In this document: positions 1 through 7,327 of the stretch, piece by piece
How positions within the stretch are numbered: position 1 is the first letter of the stretch
Layout: each line of letters opens with the position of its first letter
Assembly (NCBI GenBank): GCA_937903315.1
Contig: CALCZO010000189.1
Span: forward strand, 1 to 15,482
DNA: 15,482 bases
Direction of reading: 5' to 3'
From: an uncultured Alphaproteobacteria bacterium
GTDB taxonomy: Bacteria > Pseudomonadota > Alphaproteobacteria > Rhizobiales > Beijerinckiaceae
The notes under the pieces: model-generated
The model's database searches: none
Told to the model about the DNA's origin: nothing
What the model saw: the letters and a program-made list of their open reading frames with translations, nothing else
Made by a program: the position numbers and the translations under genes

Positions 1-848
1 TCATCAAGGAACTGGAAAAGCAGTTCGGTTTCGACAAGCCGGCGCACGAGCGCTTTTTCAAGATGCTGGGTGATTACATCCGGTTCGATTTCGGCAAGAG
101 CTATTTCCGCGATGCCACCGTCATCCAGCTGATCAAGGAGAAGCTGCCGGTCTCGATGAGCCTCGGATTGTGGATGCTGCTGATCTCCTACGGAATTTCG
201 ATCCCGCTCGGCATCCGCAAGGCGATCTCGGACGGCTCGTCGTTCGATGTCTGGACCAGCGCGGTCATCGTCATCGGCTATGCCATGCCCGGCTTTCTGG
301 TCGCCGTGTTCCTGATCGTGCTGTTCGCCGGCGGCTCGTTCTTCTCGGTTTTTCCGTTGCGTGGGCTGACGAGCGAGAATTTCGACCAGCTCTCGCTGGC
401 CGGCAAGGCGCTCGACTACCTTTGGCACATCACCCTGCCGATCATCGCCATGGCCCTGTCGGCGTTTGCCACGCTGACCTTCCTCACCAAGAACTCGTTC
501 CTCGACGAAATCCGCAAGCAATACGTGCTGACCGCGCGGATGAAGGGACTGACCGACAACGCAGTGCTCTACGGCCACGTCTTCCGCAATGCGATGCTGA
601 TCGTGATTTCCGGCTTTCCGAGCGCGTTCATCCACGCGTTCTTCACCGGCTCGATCCTGATCGAGACGATCTTCTCGCTCGACGGACTGGGACTGCTGTC
701 GTTCGAATCGATTCTGAACCGTGACTATCCGGTGGTGTTCGCCAACCTGTTCATTTTCGCGCTGATGGGGCTGGTCATCAATCTGGTCACCGATCTCACC
801 TACACCTTCATCGATCCGCGGATCGATTTCGAGGCGCGGGAGGTCTGA
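1..848 (+). CDS. yejB: Peptide ABC transporter permease YejB, 5' end missing
   Basis: This is an inner-membrane permease subunit of the YejABEF peptide importer. The reading frame is open from base 3, so the gene begins left of the window; 281 residues remain, and I expect roughly 80 more from the usual family length. Several hydrophobic membrane segments are visible. The cytoplasmic EAA loop that contacts the ATPase is recognisable (around YVLTARMKGL, then GHVFRNAM). The phrase FDFGKSYFRD before the first membrane block is typical of YejB rather than DppB. It is followed by yejE after three bases, so the two are co-transcribed and probably translationally coupled. The substrate is inferred from the family: in enterobacteria Yej imports peptides such as microcin C and contributes to resistance to antimicrobial peptides. 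The family call is firm; the exact peptide substrate is not. Confidence 0.93.
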   Translation, partial: IKELEKQFGFDKPAHERFFKMLGDYIRFDFGKSYFRDATVIQLIKEKLPVSMSLGLWMLLISYGISIPLGIRKAISDGSSFDVWTSAVIVIGYAMPGFLVAVFLIVLFAGGSFFSVFPLRGLTSENFDQLSLAGKALDYLWHITLPIIAMALSAFATLTFLTKNSFLDEIRKQYVLTARMKGLTDNAVLYGHVFRNAMLIVISGFPSAFIHAFFTGSILIETIFSLDGLGLLSFESILNRDYPVVFANLFIFALMGLVINLVTDLTYTFIDPRIDFEAREV

Positions 849-851
849 GCG

Positions 852-2009
852 ATGACGGGATCGATCCTTGCCGCCGACGATCGCCTGCCCGAAGGCGGTG
901 CCGCGCGCCGCTCGCGCTGGCAACTCTCGCCGATCAACCGGCGGCGGCTCGACAATTTCAGGCGCAACCGGCGTGGCCTGTGGGCGTTCTGGCTGTTCAG
1001 CACCCTGTTTATCCTGTCGCTCGGTGCCGAACTGATCGCCAACGATCGCCCGATCGTCGCCCGCTACAAGGGCGAGACGCTGTTTCCGATCCTGATTGAC
1101 TATCCGGAAGAGAAATTCGGCGGCTTTCTCGCCCGCACCGACTACCGCGATCCGGTGATCGCCGACGAGATCAGGCAGCACGGATGGCTGCTGTTTCCGC
1201 CGATCCGGTTTTCGCACGAGACGATCAACCGCGACCTGCCGGCGCCGGCGCCTTCGCCGCCGACTTGGCTGCTGACCGATGCGCAATGCCAGACCGCGGC
1301 AGCGAAGACCGGCGGAACATCCTGCCGCGACATTGAATGGAACTGGCTCGGCACCGACGACCGCGGCCGCGATGTGGTGGCGCGGCTGATCTACGGCTTC
1401 CGTACCTCGGTGCTGTTCGGGCTGATCCTTGCCGTCGTCGCGTCAAGCATCGGCATCGCGGCCGGGGCGATCCAGGGTTATTTCGGCGGCTGGATCGATC
1501 TGGTGCTGCAACGCTTCATCGAGATCTGGACCTCGATCCCCCGGCTCTATCTTCTGATCATCATCTCGTCGTTTGTTGCGCCGGGGTTTGTCGTCCTGCT
1601 CCTGATCCTGCTGCTGTTCGAATGGACCTCGCTGGTCGGTGTCGTGCGGGCGGAATTCCTGCGCGCCCGCAACTTCGAATACGTCAATGCTGCCCGCGCG
1701 CTCGGCCTCGGCGATGCGGCGATCATCCGGCGTCATGTGCTGCCCAATGCGATGGTGGCGACGCTGACGCTGATGCCCTTCGTGCTCAACGGCTCGATCA
1801 CCACGTTGACCAGCCTCGATTTTCTCGGCTTCGGCCTGCCGCCCGGCTCGCCGTCGCTGGGCGAATTGCTGCAACAGGGCAAATCCAACCTTCAGGCACC
1901 GTGGCTTGGCATGTCGGGTTTCTTTGTCATCGCGCTGATGCTGTCGCTGCTCAATTTCATCGGCGAGGCAGTGCGCGACGCGTTCGATCCCAGAAAGACC
2001 TTCGCATGA
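852..2009 (+). CDS. yejE: Peptide ABC transporter permease YejE
   Basis: This is the second permease of the Yej importer, 385 residues. An N-terminal cytoplasmic stretch of about 43 residues rich in Arg precedes one membrane helix (about 44-62). A periplasmic region follows (about 63-160) that is longer than in OppC/DppC proteins and is characteristic of YejE. The conserved motif LGTDDRGRDVVARLIYG (166-182) leads into the transport domain, with further membrane helices to about residue 370. The EAA loop is at about 277-299 (YVNAARALGLG ... RRHVLPN). The start lies three bases after the yejB stop. The stop overlaps the start of yejF in ATGA, indicating translational coupling. The long periplasmic segment has two cysteines (146 and 158) that could form a disulphide; that is inference. 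Confidence 0.94.
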   Translation: MTGSILAADDRLPEGGAARRSRWQLSPINRRRLDNFRRNRRGLWAFWLFSTLFILSLGAELIANDRPIVARYKGETLFPILIDYPEEKFGGFLARTDYRDPVIADEIRQHGWLLFPPIRFSHETINRDLPAPAPSPPTWLLTDAQCQTAAAKTGGTSCRDIEWNWLGTDDRGRDVVARLIYGFRTSVLFGLILAVVASSIGIAAGAIQGYFGGWIDLVLQRFIEIWTSIPRLYLLIIISSFVAPGFVVLLLILLLFEWTSLVGVVRAEFLRARNFEYVNAARALGLGDAAIIRRHVLPNAMVATLTLMPFVLNGSITTLTSLDFLGFGLPPGSPSLGELLQQGKSNLQAPWLGMSGFFVIALMLSLLNFIGEAVRDAFDPRKTFA

Positions 2010-3607
2010 CCGGCGCGCCTCTTGTGTCCGTGCGCGATCTCTCCGTCGTCTTCCGGCAGGCCGGCACCGAGACGCTGGCGGTCGATCGGGTCAGCTACGA
2101 TATCCGCAAGGGCGAGACGCTGGCGCTGGTCGGCGAATCGGGGTCCGGCAAATCGGTATCGGCGCTTTCCATCGTGCGGTTGCTGAACTATCCGGCGGCG
2201 TCGCATCCCGGCGGCGAAATCCGGCTCAACGGCGAGGACCTGCTCAAGGCCGACGAGGCGCGGATGCGCGCCATCCGCGGCAATGTCATCACGATGATCT
2301 TCCAGGAACCGATGACCTCGCTCAACCCGTTGCATACGGTCGAGCGGCAGATTTCGGAAATCGTCGCCATCCATCGCGGCTTGACAGGCGCGGCGGCCCG
2401 CACCCGCACCCTCGAACTGCTGGCCCGCGTCGGCATTCCCGAGCCTGAAACCCGGCTTGGGTCCTATCCGCATCAACTCTCCGGCGGCCAGCGCCAGCGG
2501 GTGATGATCGCGATGGCGCTGGCCAATGAGCCGGACCTGCTGATCGCCGACGAGCCGACCACGGCGCTCGACGTGACCGTACAGGCCCAGATTCTCGACC
2601 TCATGCAGGAATTGCAGCGCGAGACCGGCATGGCGATGCTGTTCATCACCCATGATCTCGGCATTGTTCGCCGCATCGCCCATCGTGTTGCCGTGATGCG
2701 CAAGGGCCGGATCGTCGAGACCGGGCCGGTGGCTGAGGTCTTTGCCAACCCGCAGCACGAGTATACCCGCGCCTTGATGGCGGCCGAGCCCAAGGGTCTG
2801 CCCCCGCCCGAGGACCGGTCCAAGCCGGTGATCGTCGAGGCGGACACCATCAAGGTCTGGTTTCCGATCCGCAAGGGCCTGCTCCGCCGCACGGTCGGAC
2901 ACATCAAGGCGGTCGACGGAATTTCCTTTTCGGTCCGCGCCGGCCAGACGGTCGGAGTGGTCGGCGAGTCCGGCTCGGGCAAGACAACGCTTGGGCTGGC
3001 AACCTTGCGCATGATCCGCTCAGAGGGGCCGGTCACCTATCTTGGCCAGCGGATCGATACGCTCGGCTTTGATGCGATGCGCCCGCTGCGCAAGGATCTG
3101 CAGATCGTCTTTCAGGACCCCTACGGCTCGCTTTCGCCGCGCATGTCGGTGGCCGAAATCGTGGCCGAAGGCCTGTCGATCCAGCGGCCCGATCTTGATG
3201 CCGCAGAGCGCCGCCGCATCGTCGCCGATGCGCTGACGGAGGTGGGGCTTGATCCCGCCGCCATGGACCGCTACCCGCACGAGTTCTCCGGCGGCCAGCG
3301 CCAGCGCATCGCGATTGCCCGCGCCATGGCATTGTCACCGAAATTCGTGGTGCTCGATGAGCCGACCAGCGCGCTCGACATGTCGGTTCAGGCCCAGATC
3401 GTTGCGCTGCTGCAGAAGCTCCAGAAGGAGCGCAATCTCGCCTATCTGTTCATCAGCCACGATCTCAAGGTGGTCCGCGCGCTCGCCAACCACCTGATCG
3501 TCATGCGCCATGGCAGGATTGTCGAGCAGGGGCCGGCAGCAGACATCTTCGCCGCCCCGCAGCAGGAGTACACGCGCGCCCTGCTCAAGGCGGCCTTTGC
3601 CGCCTGA
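2006..3607 (+). CDS. yejF: Peptide ABC transporter ATPase YejF (two fused nucleotide-binding domains)
   Basis: This 533-residue cytoplasmic ATPase drives the Yej peptide importer. Two complete ABC domains lie in tandem. Domain 1 has Walker A GESGSGKS (43-50), signature LSGGQ (158-162), Walker B LLIADEP (178-184) and switch His216. Domain 2 has Walker A GESGSGKT (320-327), signature FSGGQ (427-431), Walker B VVLDEP (448-453) and His485. Each is followed by the oligopeptide-type C-terminal motif (NPQHEYTRAL and APQQEYTRAL). Both sites look catalytically intact. The frame stays open well upstream inside yejE, but the ATG at 2006 overlaps the yejE stop (ATGA) and the protein begins directly with a normal ABC N-terminus, so I choose that start. 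No terminator hairpin is evident after the stop. Confidence 0.95.
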   Translation: MTGAPLVSVRDLSVVFRQAGTETLAVDRVSYDIRKGETLALVGESGSGKSVSALSIVRLLNYPAASHPGGEIRLNGEDLLKADEARMRAIRGNVITMIFQEPMTSLNPLHTVERQISEIVAIHRGLTGAAARTRTLELLARVGIPEPETRLGSYPHQLSGGQRQRVMIAMALANEPDLLIADEPTTALDVTVQAQILDLMQELQRETGMAMLFITHDLGIVRRIAHRVAVMRKGRIVETGPVAEVFANPQHEYTRALMAAEPKGLPPPEDRSKPVIVEADTIKVWFPIRKGLLRRTVGHIKAVDGISFSVRAGQTVGVVGESGSGKTTLGLATLRMIRSEGPVTYLGQRIDTLGFDAMRPLRKDLQIVFQDPYGSLSPRMSVAEIVAEGLSIQRPDLDAAERRRIVADALTEVGLDPAAMDRYPHEFSGGQRQRIAIARAMALSPKFVVLDEPTSALDMSVQAQIVALLQKLQKERNLAYLFISHDLKVVRALANHLIVMRHGRIVEQGPAADIFAAPQQEYTRALLKAAFAA

Positions 3608-3714
3608 ATCGGGCAAACATCCGTTTACTCTGTCAGTGATTTCCCGGTGCCAAGCAACGATGCGGCAAGGCGAGCCGGTCATCATGCCTGTCTCGCTGAT
3701 GGGAGTCTGCTGGG

Positions 3715-4221
3715 GTGCTAAGGATCGTCGGATTGTTCGTGGCGGCGGGTGTCGTGCTGATGGCCTTCGGTCAGGGGCTGATCGCGCGCTATGCCGACGC
3801 GCCAGCGCCGTCAGCAGTTGCAAGAACGACGCCCCAGCCGGCCGCATCAGGCCCGCGTGCCGTCTCGCTCGCCGCCGATGCGTCCGGACATTTCACGACC
3901 GACGTCAGGATCAACGGCAAGTTCGTCAAGGGGCTTGTCGACACCGGCGCGACGATCATCGCCCTGCCGCTGGAGGAAGCCCGCCTGCTCGGGATTGATC
4001 CGGCGGCGGCAAGCTATACCGCGCCGATCCAGACCGCCAATGGCCGCGTCATGGCGGCCCGTGTCCGGCTCAATGAGGTCCGCATCGGTCCGATCTCGGT
4101 ACCTGATGTCGAGGCCGTGATTGTCCCGCAGGGGTTGAATGTCACCCTGATCGGCATGAGCTTCTTCAATCGTCTGCAGAAATTCGAGATGACCGGCCGG
4201 ACGCTGGTCCTGCGTCAGTAG
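3715..4221 (+). CDS. Membrane-anchored retropepsin-like aspartic protease, TIGR02281 type
   Basis: This is a 168-residue protein with one N-terminal hydrophobic segment (about 3-22) that should act as an uncleaved anchor or signal. A Pro/Ala-rich linker (about 28-50) and one retropepsin-like domain (about 52-168) follow. The catalytic triad appears as D76-T-G-A, and a second family motif, LIGMSFFNRL, is at 145-154. One lobe is present, so an active enzyme would need to dimerise, as in retroviral proteases. This 'clan AA aspartic protease' family is common in alphaproteobacteria and its natural substrates are poorly known. The start is GTG, with a GGGAG ribosome site at 3701-3705; no in-frame ATG lies nearby. 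It follows yejF after 107 bp, in which I see no clear promoter. It converges on the HAD gene with only four bases between them. Confidence 0.85.
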   Translation: MLRIVGLFVAAGVVLMAFGQGLIARYADAPAPSAVARTTPQPAASGPRAVSLAADASGHFTTDVRINGKFVKGLVDTGATIIALPLEEARLLGIDPAAASYTAPIQTANGRVMAARVRLNEVRIGPISVPDVEAVIVPQGLNVTLIGMSFFNRLQKFEMTGRTLVLRQ

Positions 4222-4225
4222 CCGG

Positions 4226-4852
4226 TCAGCCGACCGGGAATCCGAACTGCCGGAATGCGCCTGCCGCATCCAGCCCGATCGTGTAGTGGATCGTGTGAAA
4301 GCCGAGCGCATCGGCGGCGGCGATATTGGCCGCCGAATCGTCGATGAACACACAGTCCCCTGCGTTCAGTCCGAAGCGCTCGAGCAGCAGCCGGTAGATC
4401 GCGGGGTTCGGCTTGCACACCCCCTCGCGCCCCGAGCAGATCACCCCGTTGAACCGCTGCATGAACGGAAAGGCCGCGCAGGTCTCCTCGAACGTGTCGG
4501 CGGCAAAATTGGTGATCGCGTAGGTCGGAACGCCGTTGCGCTGCAGCGCGTCCAGCAGTGCGACATGCTCGGCGATCGGCCCGTGCAGGGTCTCCCACCA
4601 GCGGGCGCGGAAGGCGCGGATTTCCGCCTCGAATTCGGGATGGCGGGCAATCGCCTCGCGCTCGCCGTCCGCCCAGCTGCGGCCCCGGTCCTGTTCGAGA
4701 TTCCAGGCGTTGGTGCAGACCTCGGCGAGGAAATGCTCCATCTGCCGCCGGTCGCCGAAGATCTTCTGGTAGAGATTGCGCTGGTCCCAGCGGATCAGGA
4801 TATTGCCAACGTCGAAAACCGCGATCTTGGGCATGCGCATAGGATCCGCCAT
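4226..4852 (-). CDS. HAD-superfamily hydrolase (YihX / haloacid dehalogenase-like)
   Basis: This 208-residue cytoplasmic hydrolase of the HAD superfamily is probably a small-molecule phosphatase. The four HAD motifs are present: motif I FDVGN with nucleophile Asp14, motif II ITNF with Thr114, motif III KPNP with Lys147, and motif IV FIDDSAAN with Asp171/Asp172. Residues about 20-95 form a helical cap of the C1 type, as in the HAD-IA branch. Motif I has Gly16 where many phosphatases carry a second Asp (DxD); DxGN is common in YihX-like members, so this need not mean loss of activity. The start is uncertain: ATGs at residues 1, 5 and 7 are all possible and none has a strong ribosome site. It lies downstream of the minor pilin genes on the same strand but 98 bp away, so any functional link is unproven. 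The substrate is unknown. Confidence 0.85.
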   Translation of the reverse strand: MADPMRMPKIAVFDVGNILIRWDQRNLYQKIFGDRRQMEHFLAEVCTNAWNLEQDRGRSWADGEREAIARHPEFEAEIRAFRARWWETLHGPIAEHVALLDALQRNGVPTYAITNFAADTFEETCAAFPFMQRFNGVICSGREGVCKPNPAIYRLLLERFGLNAGDCVFIDDSAANIAAADALGFHTIHYTIGLDAAGAFRQFGFPVG

Positions 4853-4950
4853 CAGGAACAGGACTTTCTCGTCACCCCGCCGGAAGCGGAGCCGATCCAG
4901 ACCTGTTTAACTGGTTCGCGGGTCAACAGGAAGCCGGCTGTCGAATCGAT

Positions 4951-5628
4951 TCATGGCACCGCGCCCGGGCAGGGCGATGTCGGGACGCCCTCGCGGATGA
5001 TCGACTGCGAGACCCGTGGCCGCATCGGCATCGTTTCGGAAATCGTCACGCCACTGGGCACCAGGACCGTGCCGATGGCCGGGTAGTGCCGGACCGTGGC
5101 ATCCGAAATCACCAGACTGGAGCGTGGCGAACGCAGGGACAGGGGCACGAGCGCATTGGCGTTCGAGCACCGGCCCAGGGGAGCATAGGCCGGCGCGGTG
5201 CCGGCGTTCCTGACATTCGACCAGTCGACCCGAGCGGTGCCCGCGCCGTCGATGGAGATCGCCGTCACCCGCATGGCGAGGTTGGTCGTCTCGAACGGTG
5301 CCAGGACCGAGGCCGAGGCCGAGAAGATCGTATTCATGTCGGTGTTGGTGATGCCGGTCGACTGGGTGACCAGATCGGCCAGCGTCCGCGACAGCAGCGT
5401 CGTCTTGCGGCCATGGCCCAGCGCCTGGCTCAGTTCGATCATGCCGAAATACATCGACAGCATGATCGGCACGATCAGCGCGAATTCGGTCGCGGCGATG
5501 CCCGAACGCGCCCGTCCGAACGCGGTGAGACGGCGGCGCAGGGCGCGGTTGAGCGTCGACAGCCGCGAGGCGGGGCGGCAAGGGGCCGACATGGCGGGAT
5601 TTCCGGAAAGGTTCAGTGGTCCGGACAT
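4951..5628 (-). CDS. TadE/TadG-like minor pilin, second of a pair
   Basis: This 225-residue pseudopilin-type protein belongs to the TadE family, whose members assist assembly or anchoring of Flp pili. A basic N-terminal stretch (about 18-42) precedes the class IVb prepilin site RSG|IAATEF, with Gly43 and the key Glu48, and then a hydrophobic helix (about 49-70). The rest should be periplasmic. Its start overlaps the stop of the preceding tadE-like gene by one base (TGATG), showing translational coupling. A second ATG at residue 13 (5592) is also possible and has a slightly better upstream GGA. Sequence after the helix is poorly conserved in this family and I recognise no other domain there. 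Partners should be the adjacent tadE-like protein and the peptidase CpaA encoded at 7666-8181. Confidence 0.85.
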   Translation of the reverse strand: MSGPLNLSGNPAMSAPCRPASRLSTLNRALRRRLTAFGRARSGIAATEFALIVPIMLSMYFGMIELSQALGHGRKTTLLSRTLADLVTQSTGITNTDMNTIFSASASVLAPFETTNLAMRVTAISIDGAGTARVDWSNVRNAGTAPAYAPLGRCSNANALVPLSLRSPRSSLVISDATVRHYPAIGTVLVPSGVTISETMPMRPRVSQSIIREGVPTSPCPGAVP

Positions 5629-6182
5629 CAGAAGGGCTCGTTCTTGAATGCGGTGGCGCCGACAAGCAGGCGCTTGTTACCGGTCAGGTTGGCAAGGCCG
5701 GAGCCGAAGAAATCGACGTAGACCGGCATTTCATAGTAGACCCGCACGATGACCACCTGGCCGGACTGGCCGGGGTTGAAGCGCGGCAGCACGGAATTGT
5801 CGAGGGCGCCGTTCACCAGAGGGATCGGGGCCATAAGATCGCCGAAGGTGTTATAGGCCTGCACGTCGTATTTCAGGGCGTTGCAGTCGAGGTAGCCGTC
5901 GAGCAGCGTGCACATGTTGTTGTGGAAGATGGTGCGCTTGGCGTTGTTGTTGCCGGCGTTGCCCTGCAGCGTGCCGACCATGATCGAGCGGCTGGCCTTC
6001 TCGACCGCGCGGTCGAGGATCGATCCGCCGATGAAGGCGACGCCGGTCTCGGCGATGGCAAACAGGATGCCGAAGAACGGGATGGACACGAGGGCAAATT
6101 CGACCGCCGTCGCTCCCTTGCGGTTGCGGCCGAAGCGGCTGACGAGCCGGCGCACGCGATGCAGGAACGCTACTCTCTCCAT
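5628..6182 (-). CDS. TadE-like minor pilin, first of a pair
   Basis: This is a 184-residue TadE-family protein. A basic N-terminus (residues 1-22) precedes the prepilin-type site RKG|ATAVEF (Gly23, Glu28) and a membrane helix (about 29-50), followed by an exported domain of about 130 residues ending in KNEPF. The frame is open up to 6470, but the segment upstream of the ATG at 6182 is Arg/Pro-rich noise. The chosen start has a GGAG ribosome site seven bases upstream, and it places the basic stretch and helix at the usual distance from the N-terminus. The exported part contains two cysteines about ten residues apart that could form a disulphide. It is the first gene of the coupled pair, separated by 164 bp from the CpaC-like gene, so it may have its own promoter. 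Confidence 0.88.
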   Translation of the reverse strand: MERVAFLHRVRRLVSRFGRNRKGATAVEFALVSIPFFGILFAIAETGVAFIGGSILDRAVEKASRSIMVGTLQGNAGNNNAKRTIFHNNMCTLLDGYLDCNALKYDVQAYNTFGDLMAPIPLVNGALDNSVLPRFNPGQSGQVVIVRVYYEMPVYVDFFGSGLANLTGNKRLLVGATAFKNEPF

Positions 6183-6346
6183 TGACGATCTCCGGCGCCG
6201 CTGGAACCTTTGCGGGCAAAATCCGGATATGATGCTAGACAAGGGAGGTTGACGCTTGCTTTCGGCGCATGATGAGTCGCGGCCGGCAGCGGGCTGTTTC
6301 GTCGTGGTGGTTAACAGTGGCTGAAAGCAGCCGAACCCGCGCGGGA

Positions 6347-6841
6347 TCAGCGGGCCGGCGTATCGTTGCCCTTGATCGCCTGCGTGCGGTTGCGTGCCTG
6401 ATCGAGCGTACGCTGGTAGAATTTCTCGCCGTCGCCGAGCTGCATCACCGCGCCGCAATCGGGATTGCACGAATAGGTCTCGAGTTCGCCGCCGCGCAGG
6501 ACGACCAGCCGATCCTTCTGCGGGGTCATCACGACAATGCGTGATTCCGAAATGATCGCCCCCTTCTTGTCGAGCGCGATCATGTTGGTTGTGCCATAGG
6601 CCTTGCCGGTGACGACGAGCACGTTGTTGCGCTGCAAGGTCACATCCGCAATCATCGGATTGCCGACCACCAGCGTGTCGGTGCCCTCGGGCACCTTCAC
6701 CAGCTTTGCCGAATCCATCTGCACATCGATGCTGTCGTTCGCCTGCGCCGGCGCTTGCCCGGCCATGACCGCGACCAGACCGAGCGCCAGCGCATGCGTG
6801 CGGGTGAACGTGCGTCGCGTGAGCGGAAGGGTCAGGCGCAT
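6347..6841 (-). CDS. Exported pilus assembly protein: stand-alone CpaC/RcpA N-terminal domain
   Basis: This 164-residue exported protein resembles only the N-terminal domain of the Tad secretin CpaC/RcpA (Pfam T2SS/T3SS pilus N-domain type). A signal peptide with basic start and hydrophobic core covers residues 1-34, with a likely cut after AQA. The domain spans about 38-105 and shows the typical phrases KLVKVPEGTDTLVVGNP and GKAYGTTNMIAL. There is no secretin pore domain: CpaC is normally well over 400 residues. The tail has two cysteines (125, 129). The ATG at 6841 has a GGAG site nine bases upstream. It is transcribed divergently from the Flp pilin and lies upstream of the minor pilins. 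It may help dock the secretin or Flp pilin in the periplasm, but that is inference; the family has no established function that I know of. Confidence 0.82.
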   Translation of the reverse strand: MRLTLPLTRRTFTRTHALALGLVAVMAGQAPAQANDSIDVQMDSAKLVKVPEGTDTLVVGNPMIADVTLQRNNVLVVTGKAYGTTNMIALDKKGAIISESRIVVMTPQKDRLVVLRGGELETYSCNPDCGAVMQLGDGEKFYQRTLDQARNRTQAIKGNDTPAR

Positions 6842-6966
6842 GGATGGCTACTCCGGTCGATGGCGAGGGACATGGCCCTTGTCATTGCAGTCTCGCCGCT
6901 CTTGGTGAATTTTTCGCTAAGTCTGGCAGGCAGCCGCATGACGAGCGCCCCGAACGCCGGCTGAAC

Positions 6967-7007
6967 GGCAGAACCGAGCCTGCCACGCGGCCCAGCCGGG
7001 TTCTGCC
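6967..7007. repeat. Inverted repeat with 9-bp perfect arms
   Basis: GGCAGAACC (6967-6975) is mirrored by GGTTCTGCC (6999-7007) across 23 bases. A near copy of the right arm, GTTCTGGCA, follows at 7017-7025 as a direct repeat of GTTCTGCCA (7000-7008). There is no T-run on either strand, so it is not a classic terminator. It could be an operator for the divergent pilus promoters or an mRNA fold in the CpaC-like leader. Confidence 0.5.
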
Positions 7008-7081
7008 AAATAACCAGTTCTGGCACACAGGCATAGAATCCCTGTAAGTTGCGTCACTTGAAACCGCAATATATCAGTGTA

Positions 7082-7201
7082 TTTTTTTATAGATGGAAAT
7101 AAAACAAATATATATGATTTCTACATCGAATAAAACGACATATAATACGTTGTATTTTGTTCTTCGTGATTGATTAACCATCAAAAACACGATTTGAAAA
7201 C
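7082..7201. other. AT-rich block upstream of the flp pilin gene
   Basis: By hand count about 28 of 120 bases are G or C (roughly 23%), against clearly GC-rich flanks. It contains T- and A-runs and TATATATA-like stretches. Such blocks upstream of surface-structure genes in alphaproteobacteria are typical targets of H-NS-like silencers such as MucR/Ros, and they also act as bendable upstream promoter DNA. No gene or clean repeat is visible in it. Confidence 0.7.
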
Positions 7202-7223
7202 ACGGCTTTGTCTGTGGTGAAAT
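7194..7223 (+). promoter_or_regulatory. Candidate promoter for the Flp pilin
   Basis: TTGAAA (7194-7199, five of six -35 matches) is followed after 18 bases by TGAAAT (7218-7223, four of six -10 matches). This would give a leader of about 95-100 nt before the pilin ATG. It sits at the downstream edge of the AT-rich block. This is a reading by eye without support from start-site data. Confidence 0.3.
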
Positions 7224-7237
7224 TAACCGCTCTTCAA
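7223..7237. promoter_or_regulatory. CtrA-like site upstream of flp
   Basis: TTAA-N7-TCAA at 7223-7237 differs by one base from the CtrA consensus TTAA-N7-TTAA. A further half site, TTAACCAT, is at 7174-7181. In Caulobacter the pilin gene pilA is CtrA-controlled, which makes the match plausible, but such short motifs also arise by chance. Confidence 0.25.
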
Positions 7238-7327
7238 TTCGTCTCACCTAGGATCGGCCTCGGTTTCAAGAAAAGGCCGGCGCATCGTTCGGTCGCAAGG
7301 GAAGCCGCTAGTTCAACGGAGCGAGTC

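Larger units (their letters stand above)
6842..7327. other. 486-bp intergenic region between the divergent pilus arms
   Basis: No convincing gene lies here. The part near the CpaC-like gene (6842-7050) has normal GC and contains a 9-bp inverted repeat (6967-7007). The part nearer the pilin (about 7060-7200) is strikingly AT-rich. The open frame that runs into flp from 7208 has no pilin-like sequence before the ATG at 7328 and is not counted as coding. The region should carry promoters for both directions and a pilin mRNA leader. Candidate elements are listed separately with low confidence. Confidence 0.8.

Noticed and set aside
1337..2005. In-frame upstream extension of yejF into yejE
   Set aside because: Arg/Pro/Asp-rich noise overlapping a real permease; the ATG at 2006 in the ATGA overlap is the natural start.
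1892..2902. 336-residue minus-strand frame opposite yejF
   Set aside because: Composition is a shadow of the ABC domains on the other strand; no independent start signal or family likeness.
3630..3640. Single CTGTCAG resembling half a Pho box before the protease gene
   Set aside because: No second repeat lies at the 11-bp period on either side.
4226..4852. HAD protein as an inactive member because motif I lacks the second Asp
   Set aside because: DxGN is a known natural variant in YihX-like HAD proteins and all other motifs are intact, so loss of activity cannot be claimed.
4902..4930. Inverted repeat CCTGTT/AACAGG between the HAD gene and the second minor pilin gene
   Set aside because: Only six pairs with a 17-base loop and no T-run; too weak for a terminator or operator call.
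4286..5086. 266-residue plus-strand frame opposite the HAD gene
   Set aside because: The minus strand encodes an intact HAD protein with all four motifs; the plus frame has no recognisable fold.
6319..6345. Short hairpin GGCTG-AAAG-CAGCC and palindrome CCCGCGCGGG just after the CpaC-like stop
   Set aside because: The five-base stem has no T-run, and a short GC palindrome is common in such DNA; not enough for a terminator.
6183..6470. Upstream extension of the first TadE-like gene
   Set aside because: The sequence is Arg-rich and would bury the prepilin leader in mid-protein; the ATG at 6182 has a proper ribosome site.
7017..7039. TGGCAC resembling a sigma-54 -24 element, and TAGAAT resembling a -10
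   Set aside because: No TTGC at the required spacing for sigma-54, and no acceptable -35 at 16-18 bp for the TAGAAT.
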